From the NCBI GenBank assembly GCA_038120765.1, contig JAYOMI010000003.1:31818-95817 (forward strand): DNA of 64,000 bases, in the 5' to 3' direction. The position numbers and the translations under genes were made by a program. Source of the stretch: CAXBCP01 sp038120765. Its GTDB lineage: Bacteria > Pseudomonadota > Alphaproteobacteria > MPNO01 > UBA830. The stretch's first letter is position 1; each line of letters opens with the position of its first letter. The notes under the pieces are model-generated. The model did not search any database and had not been told where the DNA came from. It was given only the letters and a program-made list of their open reading frames with translations. Of this stretch, positions 42,436 to 50,609 are shown piece after piece.

Positions 42436-42675
42436 ATGTCGGAGCCTGTTATTGCCCAGAAATCGCCCTATGGCGTTGATGTTGAGGCCGGTCAGGAATA
42501 CTGGTGGTGCGCCTGCGGGAAGAGCGAGAGCCAGCCATTCTGCGACGGATCGCACAAAGGCACCGGCCTTTCGCCCCAGCAATATAGCGCGAGCGAGTCG
42601 GCCACGGTATGGTTCTGCGGTTGCAAGCACACAACGGACGTACCCATGTGCGACGGTACGCACAGCAAAATCTGA
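42436..42675 (+). CDS. Tandem CDGSH iron-sulfur protein
   Basis: A 79-residue soluble protein with two complete CDGSH (2Fe-2S) motifs: CACGKSESQPFCDGSH and CGCKHTTDVPMCDGTH, each with three Cys and one His. Bacterial two-motif CDGSH proteins resemble the human MiNT type. The role may be electron or cluster transfer. Start is the ATG at 42436 with a GAAGGAGA ribosome site 5 nt upstream, rather than an earlier in-frame codon at 42412. The next gene appears to begin inside its 3' end in another frame. Confidence 0.93.
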   Translation: MSEPVIAQKSPYGVDVEAGQEYWWCACGKSESQPFCDGSHKGTGLSPQQYSASESATVWFCGCKHTTDVPMCDGTHSKI

Positions 42676-43232
42676 TCCCCCTCATTCCTACCGCCAGACA
42701 TATCGCCCGCCGGTTTCGCGCGGTCCTCGCCGTCTCGGCGCTCGGATTGCTCGTGAGCGGTTGCGGCCTGTTCGACAAGGAGGTCAAGTATCGTTGTCCT
42801 GCCGTCTTCATTCTGGATGACGCCAGGGAACTGACCAGGTTCAAACCCGGCCCGGGGCGGGATATCACGGATATCCTGTTCCAGGCGGAAATTGTCAATT
42901 TCGCCGGTGACTGCGATTACGACGAGGGCATTGCCGAGATAGAGCTGTCTGTCCGGATACTCGTCGAGCGCGGGCCGGCGAATAAGGGTCGCGAGGTCGC
43001 ATTCGAGTATTTCGTCGCAATGCCCCAGTTTCAGTCACAGACCGAGGGCAAGCGTGTATTCAGTGTTGCCGGCACATTCGAGGGAAACCTCACCCGGATG
43101 CAGTACCAGGACGATCTGGAAATGACGATACCGGTCAAGGCGCCGACGGACGGTGCGGCAGTGGAGATTGTCCTTGGGTTCCAGTTGACGCCGGAAGAGT
43201 TGAAATTCAACCGGAGCCGTAAACAGCGTTGA
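42648..43232 (+). CDS. Predicted lipoprotein of unknown function
   Basis: A predicted lipoprotein of about 194 residues with an Arg-rich n-region, a hydrophobic core and the lipobox LLVSGC. The mature domain (KYRCPAVFILDDARELTRF ... GDCDYD) is not a family I can name; it has paired Cys and a predicted beta-rich fold. The start is uncertain: the GTG at 42648 gives the best signal sequence but overlaps the CDGSH gene by 28 nt, and an ATG at 42609 overlaps more. The protein is probably anchored in the periplasm. It lies directly before the glycine riboswitch region. Confidence 0.7.
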   Translation: MRRYAQQNLIPLIPTARHIARRFRAVLAVSALGLLVSGCGLFDKEVKYRCPAVFILDDARELTRFKPGPGRDITDILFQAEIVNFAGDCDYDEGIAEIELSVRILVERGPANKGREVAFEYFVAMPQFQSQTEGKRVFSVAGTFEGNLTRMQYQDDLEMTIPVKAPTDGAAVEIVLGFQLTPEELKFNRSRKQR

Positions 43233-43349
43233 ATACAGGGTCTTGGTTGATTCGCGGCAGGAGTTGTATTGCTTTCGGCGGCGACTAAGATGCTGGGGAA
43301 TATTAAAGGCAGGTTTTCGCCCGTTTGGGCGACAATACAGTCTTACAGA

Positions 43350-43540
43350 CGAGCCCTGCGGGAGAGACGGTTTCCGCATGGATCCGCCGCCGAAGGAGCA
43401 ACCGCCCCGGAAACTCTCAGGCAAACGGACCGCAGGGGGATGTAACTCTGGAAAGCAGGCGGCCGGTCAGCCGTCTCACCGAAGGCGTAAACCCGCAGGC
43501 TGGCGGGTGAATCTCTCAGGTTACAGGACAGAGGGGGCAC
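43350..43540 (+). promoter_or_regulatory. Tandem glycine riboswitch controlling gcvT-gcvH-gcvPA-gcvPB
   Basis: Two adjacent aptamers with the glycine riboswitch conserved core. Aptamer 1 has P1 arms CCCTGCGG (43354-43361) and CCGCAGGG (43430-43437), and the conserved GGGAGAGA and GAAACTCTCAGGCAAA-like segments between. Aptamer 2 has P1 arms CTCTG (43446-43450) and CAGAG (43529-43533), with a matching AATCTCTCAGG segment. The element lies in the untranslated leader of the glycine cleavage operon, as in many bacteria where glycine turns the operon on. No classical terminator is seen after it, and the AGGAGG site at 43586-43591 lies downstream, so control may be at translation. Confidence 0.95.
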
Positions 43541-43585
43541 GTAGGCTTCGATATCCGCATGGATATCGGGCGCCGCTCATTCGTG

Positions 43586-43601
43586 AGGAGGACGTGCTAT
43601 C
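43586..43601 (+). promoter_or_regulatory. Strong ribosome site with ATC in start position ahead of gcvT
   Basis: AGGAGG (43586-43591) is followed after 7 nt by ATC (43599-43601), in frame with gcvT. Reading from there gives IAGTDTTSELKRTALH, matching the normal GcvT N terminus. No ATG, GTG or TTG exists in this frame at proper spacing; the nearest is the TTG at 43626, 34 nt past the site. A GTG at 43594 is in another frame and gives an 11-residue peptide whose stop overlaps that TTG. Confidence 0.55.
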
Positions 43602-43625
43602 GCCGGGACAGATACGACAAGCGAG

Positions 43626-44723
43626 TTGAAACGTACTGCGCTCCATCAGCTGCATGTGGCGCAGGGCGGGAAAATGGTCCCGTTCGCCGGGTACGAGATG
43701 CCTGTGCAGTATCCTGCCGGTATTCTCGCCGAACATAATCATACACGCGCCAAAGCATCGATCTTCGACGTATCGCACATGGGGCAGCTTGCGCTCCGCG
43801 GCGATAATCCGGCCGCCGCTCTGGAAAGCCTTGTTCCCGGCGATATCGCGGGACTGGCGGCCGGGCGAATGCGTTACACCATGTTCACCAATGAGGCCGG
43901 CGGTATTCTGGATGACCTGATGGTCACTAATGTCGGGGACTATCTGTTCCTCGTCGTCAATGCCGCCTGCAAGGACACCGATATTGCCCATCTGCGCGCA
44001 GGCCTGCCCGGCGGCATCGAACTGAATGTTCTCGAAAACCGTTCGCTCATTGCATTGCAGGGACCGGCGGCCGCAAAGGTGCTGGCGCGCCATGCCCCGG
44101 GGGCGGAGACGATGCCTTTCATGAGCGCACAGCCGTTCGAGATCGACGGGGCGCGTCTTGCCGTCACCCGTTCCGGGTATACCGGCGAAGATGGTTACGA
44201 GCTTTCCATTCCGTCCGCCGACGTCGCGCGGATCACCGAATTGCTGCTGGCCGACGATGATGTGGAACTCGCCGGGCTCGGTGCACGCGATTCGCTCCGG
44301 CTCGAAGCGGGACTGTGCCTCTACGGTCACGATATCGACAAGGCCACGAGCCCGGTCGAAGCCGGGCTGACATGGTCCATCGGAAAGCGCCGCCGGCAGG
44401 AGGGCGGCTTTCCGGGGGCAGATATCATCCTGCGCCAGATTGCCGAGGGGGTGACTCGCAAACGGGTCGGTATCCTGCCCGAGGGCAAGGCGCCGGCGCG
44501 CGAGGGGACGCAGATTACCGACGCCGAGGGCAACGTGATCGGTGTCGTAACATCTGGCGGGTTCGGCCCGAGCGCGGGAGGACCCGTCGCCATGGGCTAC
44601 GTCGACAGCGACTATGCCGCAAAGGAAACGCCGGTGAACCTGGTGGTACGGGACAAGCCCCGACCCGGCCGGATCGGCGCGATGCCATTTGTTCCAAACA
44701 GATATTACCGAGGACAGGAGTAG
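43626..44723 (+). CDS. gcvT: Glycine cleavage system T protein (aminomethyltransferase)
   Basis: Transfers the methylene group from aminomethyl-lipoyl-GcvH to tetrahydrofolate, releasing ammonia. 365 residues from the TTG at 43626; about nine more conserved residues lie upstream in frame without a standard start (see the ribosome-site entry). Markers: KMVPFAGYEMPVQYPAGI, FDVSHMGQ, SGYTGEDGYELS (folate-binding GYTGE-x-G-x-E), GLGARDSLRLEAGLCLYGHD and the C-terminal VVRDKPRPGRI. First gene of the riboswitch-controlled operon; gcvH follows after 5 nt. Confidence 0.95.
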   Translation: MKRTALHQLHVAQGGKMVPFAGYEMPVQYPAGILAEHNHTRAKASIFDVSHMGQLALRGDNPAAALESLVPGDIAGLAAGRMRYTMFTNEAGGILDDLMVTNVGDYLFLVVNAACKDTDIAHLRAGLPGGIELNVLENRSLIALQGPAAAKVLARHAPGAETMPFMSAQPFEIDGARLAVTRSGYTGEDGYELSIPSADVARITELLLADDDVELAGLGARDSLRLEAGLCLYGHDIDKATSPVEAGLTWSIGKRRRQEGGFPGADIILRQIAEGVTRKRVGILPEGKAPAREGTQITDAEGNVIGVVTSGGFGPSAGGPVAMGYVDSDYAAKETPVNLVVRDKPRPGRIGAMPFVPNRYYRGQE

Positions 44724-44728
44724 CCCAG

Positions 44729-45106
44729 ATGAGCGATCTGAAATTTTCGAAAGAGCACGAATGGGTCCGGCTGGACGGCGATATCGCCACCGTCGGCATC
44801 AGTCATTTCGCCCAGGAACAGCTCGGCGACGTGGTGTTCGTCGAACTGCCCGAAGTCGGCAGGCTTGTCGCCCGTAACGGCGATGCCGCCGTTGTGGAAT
44901 CCGTCAAGGCGGCGAGCGAGGTCTACGCGCCGGTTACCGGCGAGGTCGTCGAAGTGAATGGCGCGCTCGAAGACGATCCCGAACTGGTCAACAAATCCCC
45001 CACAGACGAGGGCTGGTTCATGAAAATCCGGATGTCAGATCTGTCCGAGCTGGACGATATGATGGATGAAGCGGCCTATAAAGACTTCGCGGCGAGCCAG
45101 GGCTGA
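44729..45106 (+). CDS. gcvH: Glycine cleavage system H protein
   Basis: The lipoyl carrier that shuttles the aminomethyl intermediate between GcvP, GcvT and lipoamide dehydrogenase. 125 residues; the lipoylated lysine is in VESVKAASEVYAPV. FSKEHEWVRLDGD and GISHFAQEQLGDVVFVELP are diagnostic. The start is the ATG at 44729. Its stop shares a base with the gcvPA start (TGATG). Confidence 0.98.
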   Translation: MSDLKFSKEHEWVRLDGDIATVGISHFAQEQLGDVVFVELPEVGRLVARNGDAAVVESVKAASEVYAPVTGEVVEVNGALEDDPELVNKSPTDEGWFMKIRMSDLSELDDMMDEAAYKDFAASQG

Positions 45107-46446
45107 TGCGCTACCTGCCGCTTACCGAGGCCGACCGGCAGGACATGCTCGCCGTTATTGGCGCGCCGTCGGTCGACAGCCTGTTTCGCGATGTCCCCGA
45201 AAGTGTGCATCTTCCCGAACCGGTCGACCTGCCGGCCCATCAGGGCGAGCTGGAGGTCGAACGCGCGCTGACCGCGATGGCGGCGGAAAACGTTGCAGCA
45301 GGGAGTGTGCCGTTTTTTCTCGGCGCCGGCGCCTATCGCCATCATGTGCCCGCCTCGGTAGATCACCTGATCCAGCGCGGCGAGTTTCTGACCTCTTACA
45401 CGCCGTATCAGCCCGAAGTCTCCCAGGGTACGCTGCAATACCTGTTCGAATTCCAGACCCAGGTCGCTCTGATTACGGGCATGGATGTTGCGAACGCCTC
45501 GATGTATGACGGGGCGACGTCCTGCGCCGAAGCGGCCCTGATGGCCCGGCGCGTGACCCGTCGAGCCGATGTGGTGCTGTCGGGCGGGTTGCATCCGCAT
45601 TACACCGAAACGACGGAAACGCTGCTCAAATTTCTCGATAGCACGATCGACGTTCTGCCGCCCGATATCGATGGCGACGAAGACATCGCAGCGCACATCG
45701 CAGATGGCACGGCCTGCGTGATTGTGCAGTATCCGGATATGTTCGGCCGGGTGCGGGACCTGCAGCCGATTGCAGATGCCTGTCACGATGCCGGCGCGTT
45801 GCTGGTCGTCGTGATGAACGAGGTCGTTGCCCTTGGCGCGCTCCGCCCGCCGGGTGAGATGGGCGCCGATATCGTCGCGGCCGAGGGCCGCTCGCTCGGC
45901 AATCCGCTGAATTTCGGCGGCCCCTATGTGGGTCTGTTTGCGACGCGCGAAAAATACGTCCGTCAGATGCCGGGCCGGCTCGCCGGGGAGACCGTGGACG
46001 TTGACGGCAAGCGGGGCTGGGTGCTGACCCTGTCGACCCGCGAGCAGCATATCCGGCGCGAGAAGGCGACCAGCAATATCTGCACCAATTCCGGGCTGTG
46101 CGCGCTCGCTTTCACCATTCATCTGTCGCTTCTGGGCGAGGACGGTTTCCGGCGGCTGGCGGCAATAAACCATGCGAAAACCGTGCAGCTTGCGGATCGC
46201 CTCGCCGCGGCGGGGATAGACGTGGTCAATGACACGTTCTTCAACGAACTGACTCTGCGTTTGGCCGGACCGGCAGAACCCGTCGTCGACCGCCTCGCCG
46301 AAGAGGGGATCCTGGCAGGGGTGCCCGTGTCGCGCCTGCGTCCGGGAGACGATGCCCTTGCGAACCTGTTGCTGGTTGCCGTGACGGAAACCGTCACCGA
46401 CGACGATATGGACCGGCTCTGCGCCGCGCTGAAGGAGGCCGCATGA
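45106..46446 (+). CDS. gcvPA: Glycine dehydrogenase (decarboxylating) subunit 1
   Basis: The non-PLP half of the split P protein, which with GcvPB decarboxylates glycine and loads the aminomethyl group on GcvH. 446 residues: MRYLPLTEADRQDMLAVIG at the start, LGAGAYRHHVPASVDHLIQRGEFLTSYTPYQPE, and EFQTQVALITGMDVANASMYDGATSCAEA, all typical. Split P proteins occur in many alphaproteobacteria and archaea. It overlaps gcvPB by 4 nt (ATGA). Confidence 0.97.
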   Translation: MRYLPLTEADRQDMLAVIGAPSVDSLFRDVPESVHLPEPVDLPAHQGELEVERALTAMAAENVAAGSVPFFLGAGAYRHHVPASVDHLIQRGEFLTSYTPYQPEVSQGTLQYLFEFQTQVALITGMDVANASMYDGATSCAEAALMARRVTRRADVVLSGGLHPHYTETTETLLKFLDSTIDVLPPDIDGDEDIAAHIADGTACVIVQYPDMFGRVRDLQPIADACHDAGALLVVVMNEVVALGALRPPGEMGADIVAAEGRSLGNPLNFGGPYVGLFATREKYVRQMPGRLAGETVDVDGKRGWVLTLSTREQHIRREKATSNICTNSGLCALAFTIHLSLLGEDGFRRLAAINHAKTVQLADRLAAAGIDVVNDTFFNELTLRLAGPAEPVVDRLAEEGILAGVPVSRLRPGDDALANLLLVAVTETVTDDDMDRLCAALKEAA

Positions 46447-47969
46447 TGGACGGCAGTTCCACCGATACTTTTACCGGCAACCGCGGACTGCGCCTCGAAG
46501 AACCGCTGATCTTCGAGCAGGATGCGCCGGGCCGCAGCGGCGTCGACCTGCCGGACCCGCCGGCGGTGCAAAGCCGTCTCGGCGGGCTCGACCGGGAAGG
46601 CGCTATCGGCCTGCCCGGTCTGTCGGAGCCGCAGGTGGTGCGGCATTACACCCGGCTCAGCCAGAAGAACTACGCGATCGATGCCGGATTTTATCCGCTC
46701 GGCTCCTGCACGATGAAGCATAATCCGCGGCTGAACGAGAAAATGGCCCGTTTGCCGGGATTCGCGGATCTGCATCCGCTGCAACCTGAAACCACGGTGC
46801 AGGGGGCGTTACGGCTGATCGATACGCTGGCTCATTGGATCAAGACACTTACCGGCATGCCGGCGGTGGCGATGTCGCCGGCCGCCGGCGCACATGGCGA
46901 ACTGTGCGGGCTGATGACGGCGCGGGCGGCGCTCGAAGCGCGGGGCGACGCGCGCAAGCGCGTTCTTGTCCCCGATTCCGCCCATGGCACCAACCCGGCG
47001 ACGGCCGCGATCTGCGGCTACGAGGTCGAGGCGATCCCGTTGACGGATCGCGGCCGCGTCGATCTGAAGGCGCTCAAGGCGGCGCTCAACGAAGATGTCG
47101 CCGCCTTCATGCTGACCAATCCGAATACCTGCGGCCTGTTCGAGGACGAAATTCTGGAACAGGCGCAGGCGGTTCATGATGCGGGCGCGTTCTTCTATTG
47201 CGACGGGGCGAACTTCAACGCCATCGTCGGGAGGGTCCGTCCGGGCGATCTCGGTATCGACTGCATGCACCTGAACCTGCACAAGACGTTTTCAACACCC
47301 CATGGCGGCGGTGGCCCGGGCAGCGGGCCCGTGGTTCTGTCCGAAGCGCTCGCGGACTATGCGCCGTTGCCCTGGGTGGTACAAGGCGATGACGGCTTCC
47401 GCCTGGTCGAGCATCAGGGAGATGCGGCCGGTGCGGCGCCCTACGGCCGGATGAAGGCGTTTCACGGGCAGATGGGCATGTTCGTGCGTGCGCTTGCCTA
47501 CATGATGAGCCACGGGTCGGACGGGTTGCGCCAGGCGTCTTCCGATGCCGTGCTGAATGCGAACTATCTGCTGGCGAGCCTGTCGAAGGAGCTGAGCCTC
47601 GCCTATGAGGGGCCCTGCATGCACGAAGTGCTGTTCGATGACGGCTTCCTGAAGGTAACCGACGTGACCACCCTGGATTTCGCCAAGGTAATGATCGACG
47701 AAGGGTTCCATCCGATGACCATGTATTTCCCGCTGGTGGTCCACGGCGCGCTGTTGATGGAACCGACCGAGACGGAAAGCCGGGAAAGCCTTGATCAGTT
47801 CGTCGGGACGATCCTGAATCTTGCGCAACGCGCGAAGGCGGGGAACGCGCAGGCGTTTCACGATGCGCCTGTGCATACGCCCCGGCGGCGGCTCGATGAA
47901 ACCGCCGCGGCACGTCGGCCCGTACTGCGCTGGCGCCCCGATCCCGTTCAGGGAGAGGCGGCCGAGTAG
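46443..47969 (+). CDS. gcvPB: Glycine dehydrogenase (decarboxylating) subunit 2
   Basis: The PLP half of the split glycine dehydrogenase, 508 residues. The PLP lysine is in CMHLNLHKTFSTPHGGGGPGSGP. NYAIDAGFYPLGSCTMKHNPR and VPDSAHGTNPATA are family blocks. The last gene of the gcv operon; a bidirectional terminator follows at 47999-48028. It overlaps gcvPA by 4 nt. Confidence 0.97.
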   Translation: MMDGSSTDTFTGNRGLRLEEPLIFEQDAPGRSGVDLPDPPAVQSRLGGLDREGAIGLPGLSEPQVVRHYTRLSQKNYAIDAGFYPLGSCTMKHNPRLNEKMARLPGFADLHPLQPETTVQGALRLIDTLAHWIKTLTGMPAVAMSPAAGAHGELCGLMTARAALEARGDARKRVLVPDSAHGTNPATAAICGYEVEAIPLTDRGRVDLKALKAALNEDVAAFMLTNPNTCGLFEDEILEQAQAVHDAGAFFYCDGANFNAIVGRVRPGDLGIDCMHLNLHKTFSTPHGGGGPGSGPVVLSEALADYAPLPWVVQGDDGFRLVEHQGDAAGAAPYGRMKAFHGQMGMFVRALAYMMSHGSDGLRQASSDAVLNANYLLASLSKELSLAYEGPCMHEVLFDDGFLKVTDVTTLDFAKVMIDEGFHPMTMYFPLVVHGALLMEPTETESRESLDQFVGTILNLAQRAKAGNAQAFHDAPVHTPRRRLDETAAARRPVLRWRPDPVQGEAAE

Positions 47970-47998
47970 CGATCGCCGGGCAGATGGGAAGCGGACAC

Positions 47999-48028
47999 AA
48001 AAAAGGCGGGGATTACCCCGCCTTTTTT
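47999..48028. terminator. Bidirectional terminator between gcvPB and atpF
   Basis: A-run (47999-48004), 7-bp stem GGCGGGG (48005-48011), loop ATTA, CCCCGCC (48016-48022), then TTTTTT (48023-48028). Symmetric, so it works for both the rightward gcv operon and the leftward atp operon. Confidence 0.96.
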
Positions 48029-48046
48029 ATCGTCTGTACCTGAAGG

Positions 48047-48532
48047 TCAGTGCAGCTTTTTCGACAGATCCGAAATGGCATCGTCCACAAGCGCGCCCGA
48101 CTTCCCGTCATCCATGCTGGAGGCGATCAGGTCTCGGGTTGCGGCGATGGCGACGTCGACCGAAATGGCCCGGACTTCGCGTATGGCATCCGTTTCGGCC
48201 TGGGCGATTTTCTCGACGGCAAGCTGCTCGCGCCGCTTGAGCGCCTCTTCCAGCTTCTCTGCGCCTTCTTTCGCCATGCGGTCCGCTTCGGCCCTCGCGT
48301 GTTCGAGCATCTCTTCGGTTTCTTTCACCGCAACGCGCTGCTTGCGCTGGTATTCCGCCAGCAGTTGCTGAGCTTCCTCGCGCAGGCTTGCAGCCTGTTC
48401 CAGGCTGTTGCGGATGTCTTCCGCGCGGCCGTCAAGCGCCCCGAGGACCGCCTTCTTGCCAACCTTGAAGACGACTGCAAGGAAGAGGAACAGGCCGACG
48501 GCAACCCAGAATGTCGGATCATTGAGAATCAT
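48047..48532 (-). CDS. atpF: F-type ATP synthase subunit b
   Basis: One of two peripheral-stalk b subunits. 161 residues: N-terminal membrane helix (about 8-27, FWVAVGLFLFLAVVF) then a long Glu/Arg/Ala-rich coiled coil. It has ALDGRAEDIRNSLEQA typical of alphaproteobacterial b. The start overlaps the stop of b' by 1 nt. Last gene of the operon. Confidence 0.95.
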   Translation of the reverse strand: MILNDPTFWVAVGLFLFLAVVFKVGKKAVLGALDGRAEDIRNSLEQAASLREEAQQLLAEYQRKQRVAVKETEEMLEHARAEADRMAKEGAEKLEEALKRREQLAVEKIAQAETDAIREVRAISVDVAIAATRDLIASSMDDGKSGALVDDAISDLSKKLH

Positions 48533-49026
48533 CAGCCACGCTCCCGCATCGCCGCGGCAACCGCCGCTTCCGCGTTACCCGTGTCCACATCCTTGCCGAT
48601 CAGGCGGCTGGTCGCAGCCTGCGCAACTTCGACGGCAACGGTCTGGATATTCTCCAGCGCCGCGGTACGCGCCTTGTCGATCCGCGCTTCTGCTTCGGCC
48701 ACATCCGCCTTGATCCGCGCGGTCAGCGCGTCCTGGCGGGCCGCCGCATCTGCGGCCATCGCCGCATTTGCGTCCCGGATGACGGCCTGTGCCTGGAGGC
48801 GTGCATCGGCCACCATCTTCTCGTAGGCAGCGATTGCCTCGTCCGCTTCCCGCTTGAAGTCCTCCGCTTTGCGTATGTCTTCGTCAATGCGTTCCTGACG
48901 TTCCTGCAGGATCGTCGAGACCCTCGGCAAAGCTGCTTTCCAGAGCACCAGGTAAAGGAACCCAAATGTCACAAATAGCCAGAATATCTGGCTGAGATAT
49001 GTATCGATTTGTTCGAGTTGGGGCAT
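48532..49026 (-). CDS. atpF': F-type ATP synthase subunit b'
   Basis: The second b-type stalk subunit (b', also called AtpG or AtpX in some species). 164 residues: N-terminal helix IFWLFVTFGFLYLVLWKAALPRV and an extended coiled coil. The b/b' pair is usual in photosynthetic and other alphaproteobacteria. It lies 34 nt after atpE. Confidence 0.95.
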   Translation of the reverse strand: MPQLEQIDTYLSQIFWLFVTFGFLYLVLWKAALPRVSTILQERQERIDEDIRKAEDFKREADEAIAAYEKMVADARLQAQAVIRDANAAMAADAAARQDALTARIKADVAEAEARIDKARTAALENIQTVAVEVAQAATSRLIGKDVDTGNAEAAVAAAMRERG

Positions 49027-49060
49027 GTGGCAGGGCTACCTTATCGGCAGATTCGACGTC

Positions 49061-49285
49061 TTAGCCGAACAGGATGATGAGGGCGATAACCAGCGCGAAC
49101 AGCGCAATGGCTTCCACGAGCGCGAAGCCCAGCATGGTCATCGTGAAGACGTCGTCGCGGGCAGACGGGTTGCGGCCGACCGCGGTGATGAATGCCGAGA
49201 AGATGTTACCGATACCGATACCGGCGCCGATGACGCCGAAAACGGCAAGGCCGGCGCCGATCATTTTCGCTGCTTCTACTTCCAT
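49061..49285 (-). CDS. atpE: F-type ATP synthase subunit c
   Basis: The proton-carrying rotor subunit, 74 residues, two helices joined by a polar GRNPSARDD loop. The essential carboxylate is Glu in LGFALVEAIALFALVI. Helix 1 has the Gly-rich packing motif GVIGAGIGIGNIF. No Na+-binding signature is evident. Confidence 0.97.
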   Translation of the reverse strand: MEVEAAKMIGAGLAVFGVIGAGIGIGNIFSAFITAVGRNPSARDDVFTMTMLGFALVEAIALFALVIALIILFG

Positions 49286-49345
49286 TTGGTAGTTCCTTTC
49301 TAACGGTTTGTTTGCAGGGGACGAAGGTCTGGTGACTGGTCCCGC

Positions 49346-50095
49346 TTAGTGGAGATGCAATGCATCATTGATATACAGGCAGGTGAGAATCGCGAAAACA
49401 TAGGCCTGCAGAAACGCGATGAGGAATTCCAGCCCTGTGATAGCGCCGACAAAAGCCAGCGGAAATACGCCGGCTGCGCCGAGCGCCGGCACGAAACCGG
49501 CAAATACTTTGAGAAGCGTGTGACCCGCCAGCATGTTTGCGAACAGACGCATCGCCAGGCTGACCGGCCGCGAGAGATAGGAAATCACCTCGATCGGGAT
49601 CATCAGCGGCCACATCCACAACGGCACGCCGGGGGGCACGAAGAACGAGAAGAACTTCAGGCCGTGCTTGGCAAAGCCGAGAATTGTCACACCGGTGAAG
49701 ACGACCATCGCCATCGCGAACGTCACCGCAACATGGCTTGTGAATGTGAAGGCGTAAGGCGCCATCCCGAGCAGGTTGCCGAAAAGGATGAACATGAACA
49801 GGGTGAAGACGAACGGGAAATACTTGCGTCCCTCATTGCCCACCGTGTCGCGGATCAGATTCGCGACGAATTCGTAGCAGAGCTCCGCTGCCGCCTGCCA
49901 GCGGCCGGGAACCATCGCGCGTTTGCGCGTGCCAAGTAACATCAACATGATAATCAGGGTAACCGCGATCACCATCATCAGCGCAGAATTGCTGAATGAG
50001 ATGTCGTTCCCGCCGATTTCGATGGGTATCAGTTCCTTGATCTGGAACTGTTCCAGCGGGCTGTGCTGCTCTCCGCCGTGTGTATCAGTAGCCAA
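49346..50095 (-). CDS. atpB: F-type ATP synthase subunit a
   Basis: The stator channel subunit, 249 residues, five to six membrane helices. The essential Arg is in SLAMRLFANMLAGHTLLKV. SPLEQFQIKELIPIEIGG at the N terminus is typical of alphaproteobacteria. The start is a TTG at 50095, 3 nt after the atpI stop; no better start lies nearby. Confidence 0.96.
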   Translation of the reverse strand: MATDTHGGEQHSPLEQFQIKELIPIEIGGNDISFSNSALMMVIAVTLIIMLMLLGTRKRAMVPGRWQAAAELCYEFVANLIRDTVGNEGRKYFPFVFTLFMFILFGNLLGMAPYAFTFTSHVAVTFAMAMVVFTGVTILGFAKHGLKFFSFFVPPGVPLWMWPLMIPIEVISYLSRPVSLAMRLFANMLAGHTLLKVFAGFVPALGAAGVFPLAFVGAITGLEFLIAFLQAYVFAILTCLYINDALHLH

Positions 50096-50098
50096 CGG

Positions 50099-50470
50099 TT
50101 ATTCCCCGTCCATATCCGTTTTTGACATTTCAGGCCCCGGAATGTCCTGCCGCCGGTACCCCACCGCGCCCCCCTGGTGTCGGACGACGCGGTAAACATT
50201 AAACATCCCCGCTGCTGACCCCAATACGAAGAAAAGCAGCATGAACCAAGGTTTCGTTCCCAGCCAGTCATCAAGGAAAAGCCCGAAAGCGACCCCGATA
50301 ATGACTGCCGCGACAACTTCGACCCCTATTCGCATTGCGAAGCCGAGCCCGTTATTCGTACTATCCGTTTTAAACCGGTTTCGCCCTGTCGCAACGTCTC
50401 GTTCGCTGCGGAATTTGCTTAACCGTTCATCCAGATCGTCACGGGGCTTCGGTGGTTCACCCTCCGTCAT
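50099..50470 (-). CDS. atpI: ATP synthase-associated protein AtpI
   Basis: A small membrane protein that aids c-ring assembly and Mg/Ca supply. 123 residues with a charged N terminus (DDLDERLSKFRSERDV) and two transmembrane helices (about 55-78 and 83-104). The start is taken at the ATG at 50470 (MTEGEPPKP); a TTG at 50503 is in frame and would add 11 residues. First gene of the leftward atp operon. Confidence 0.9.
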   Translation of the reverse strand: MTEGEPPKPRDDLDERLSKFRSERDVATGRNRFKTDSTNNGLGFAMRIGVEVVAAVIIGVAFGLFLDDWLGTKPWFMLLFFVLGSAAGMFNVYRVVRHQGGAVGYRRQDIPGPEMSKTDMDGE

Positions 50471-50527
50471 TGGGAATTCACGCGAATTTGCCGCCTCAGG
50501 CAATTTTGCACCTGCGAAGGCGAGCGC

Positions 50528-50556
50528 ACCATACGGTGAGACCTAACCACTGTCAA
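50528..50556 (-). promoter_or_regulatory. Sigma70 promoter of the atpI-atpB-atpE-atpF'-atpF operon
   Basis: On the minus strand, TTGACA (50551-50556, perfect), a 17-nt spacer, then TATGGT (50528-50533, 4 of 6). It lies between smc and atpI; the expected start site is near 50521, about 50 nt before the atpI ATG. Confidence 0.7.
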
Positions 50557-50609
50557 CCCTTCCTCCGGGTATCTAACCCTTTGATAACAAACCGCAAAAC
50601 AGGGATGCG

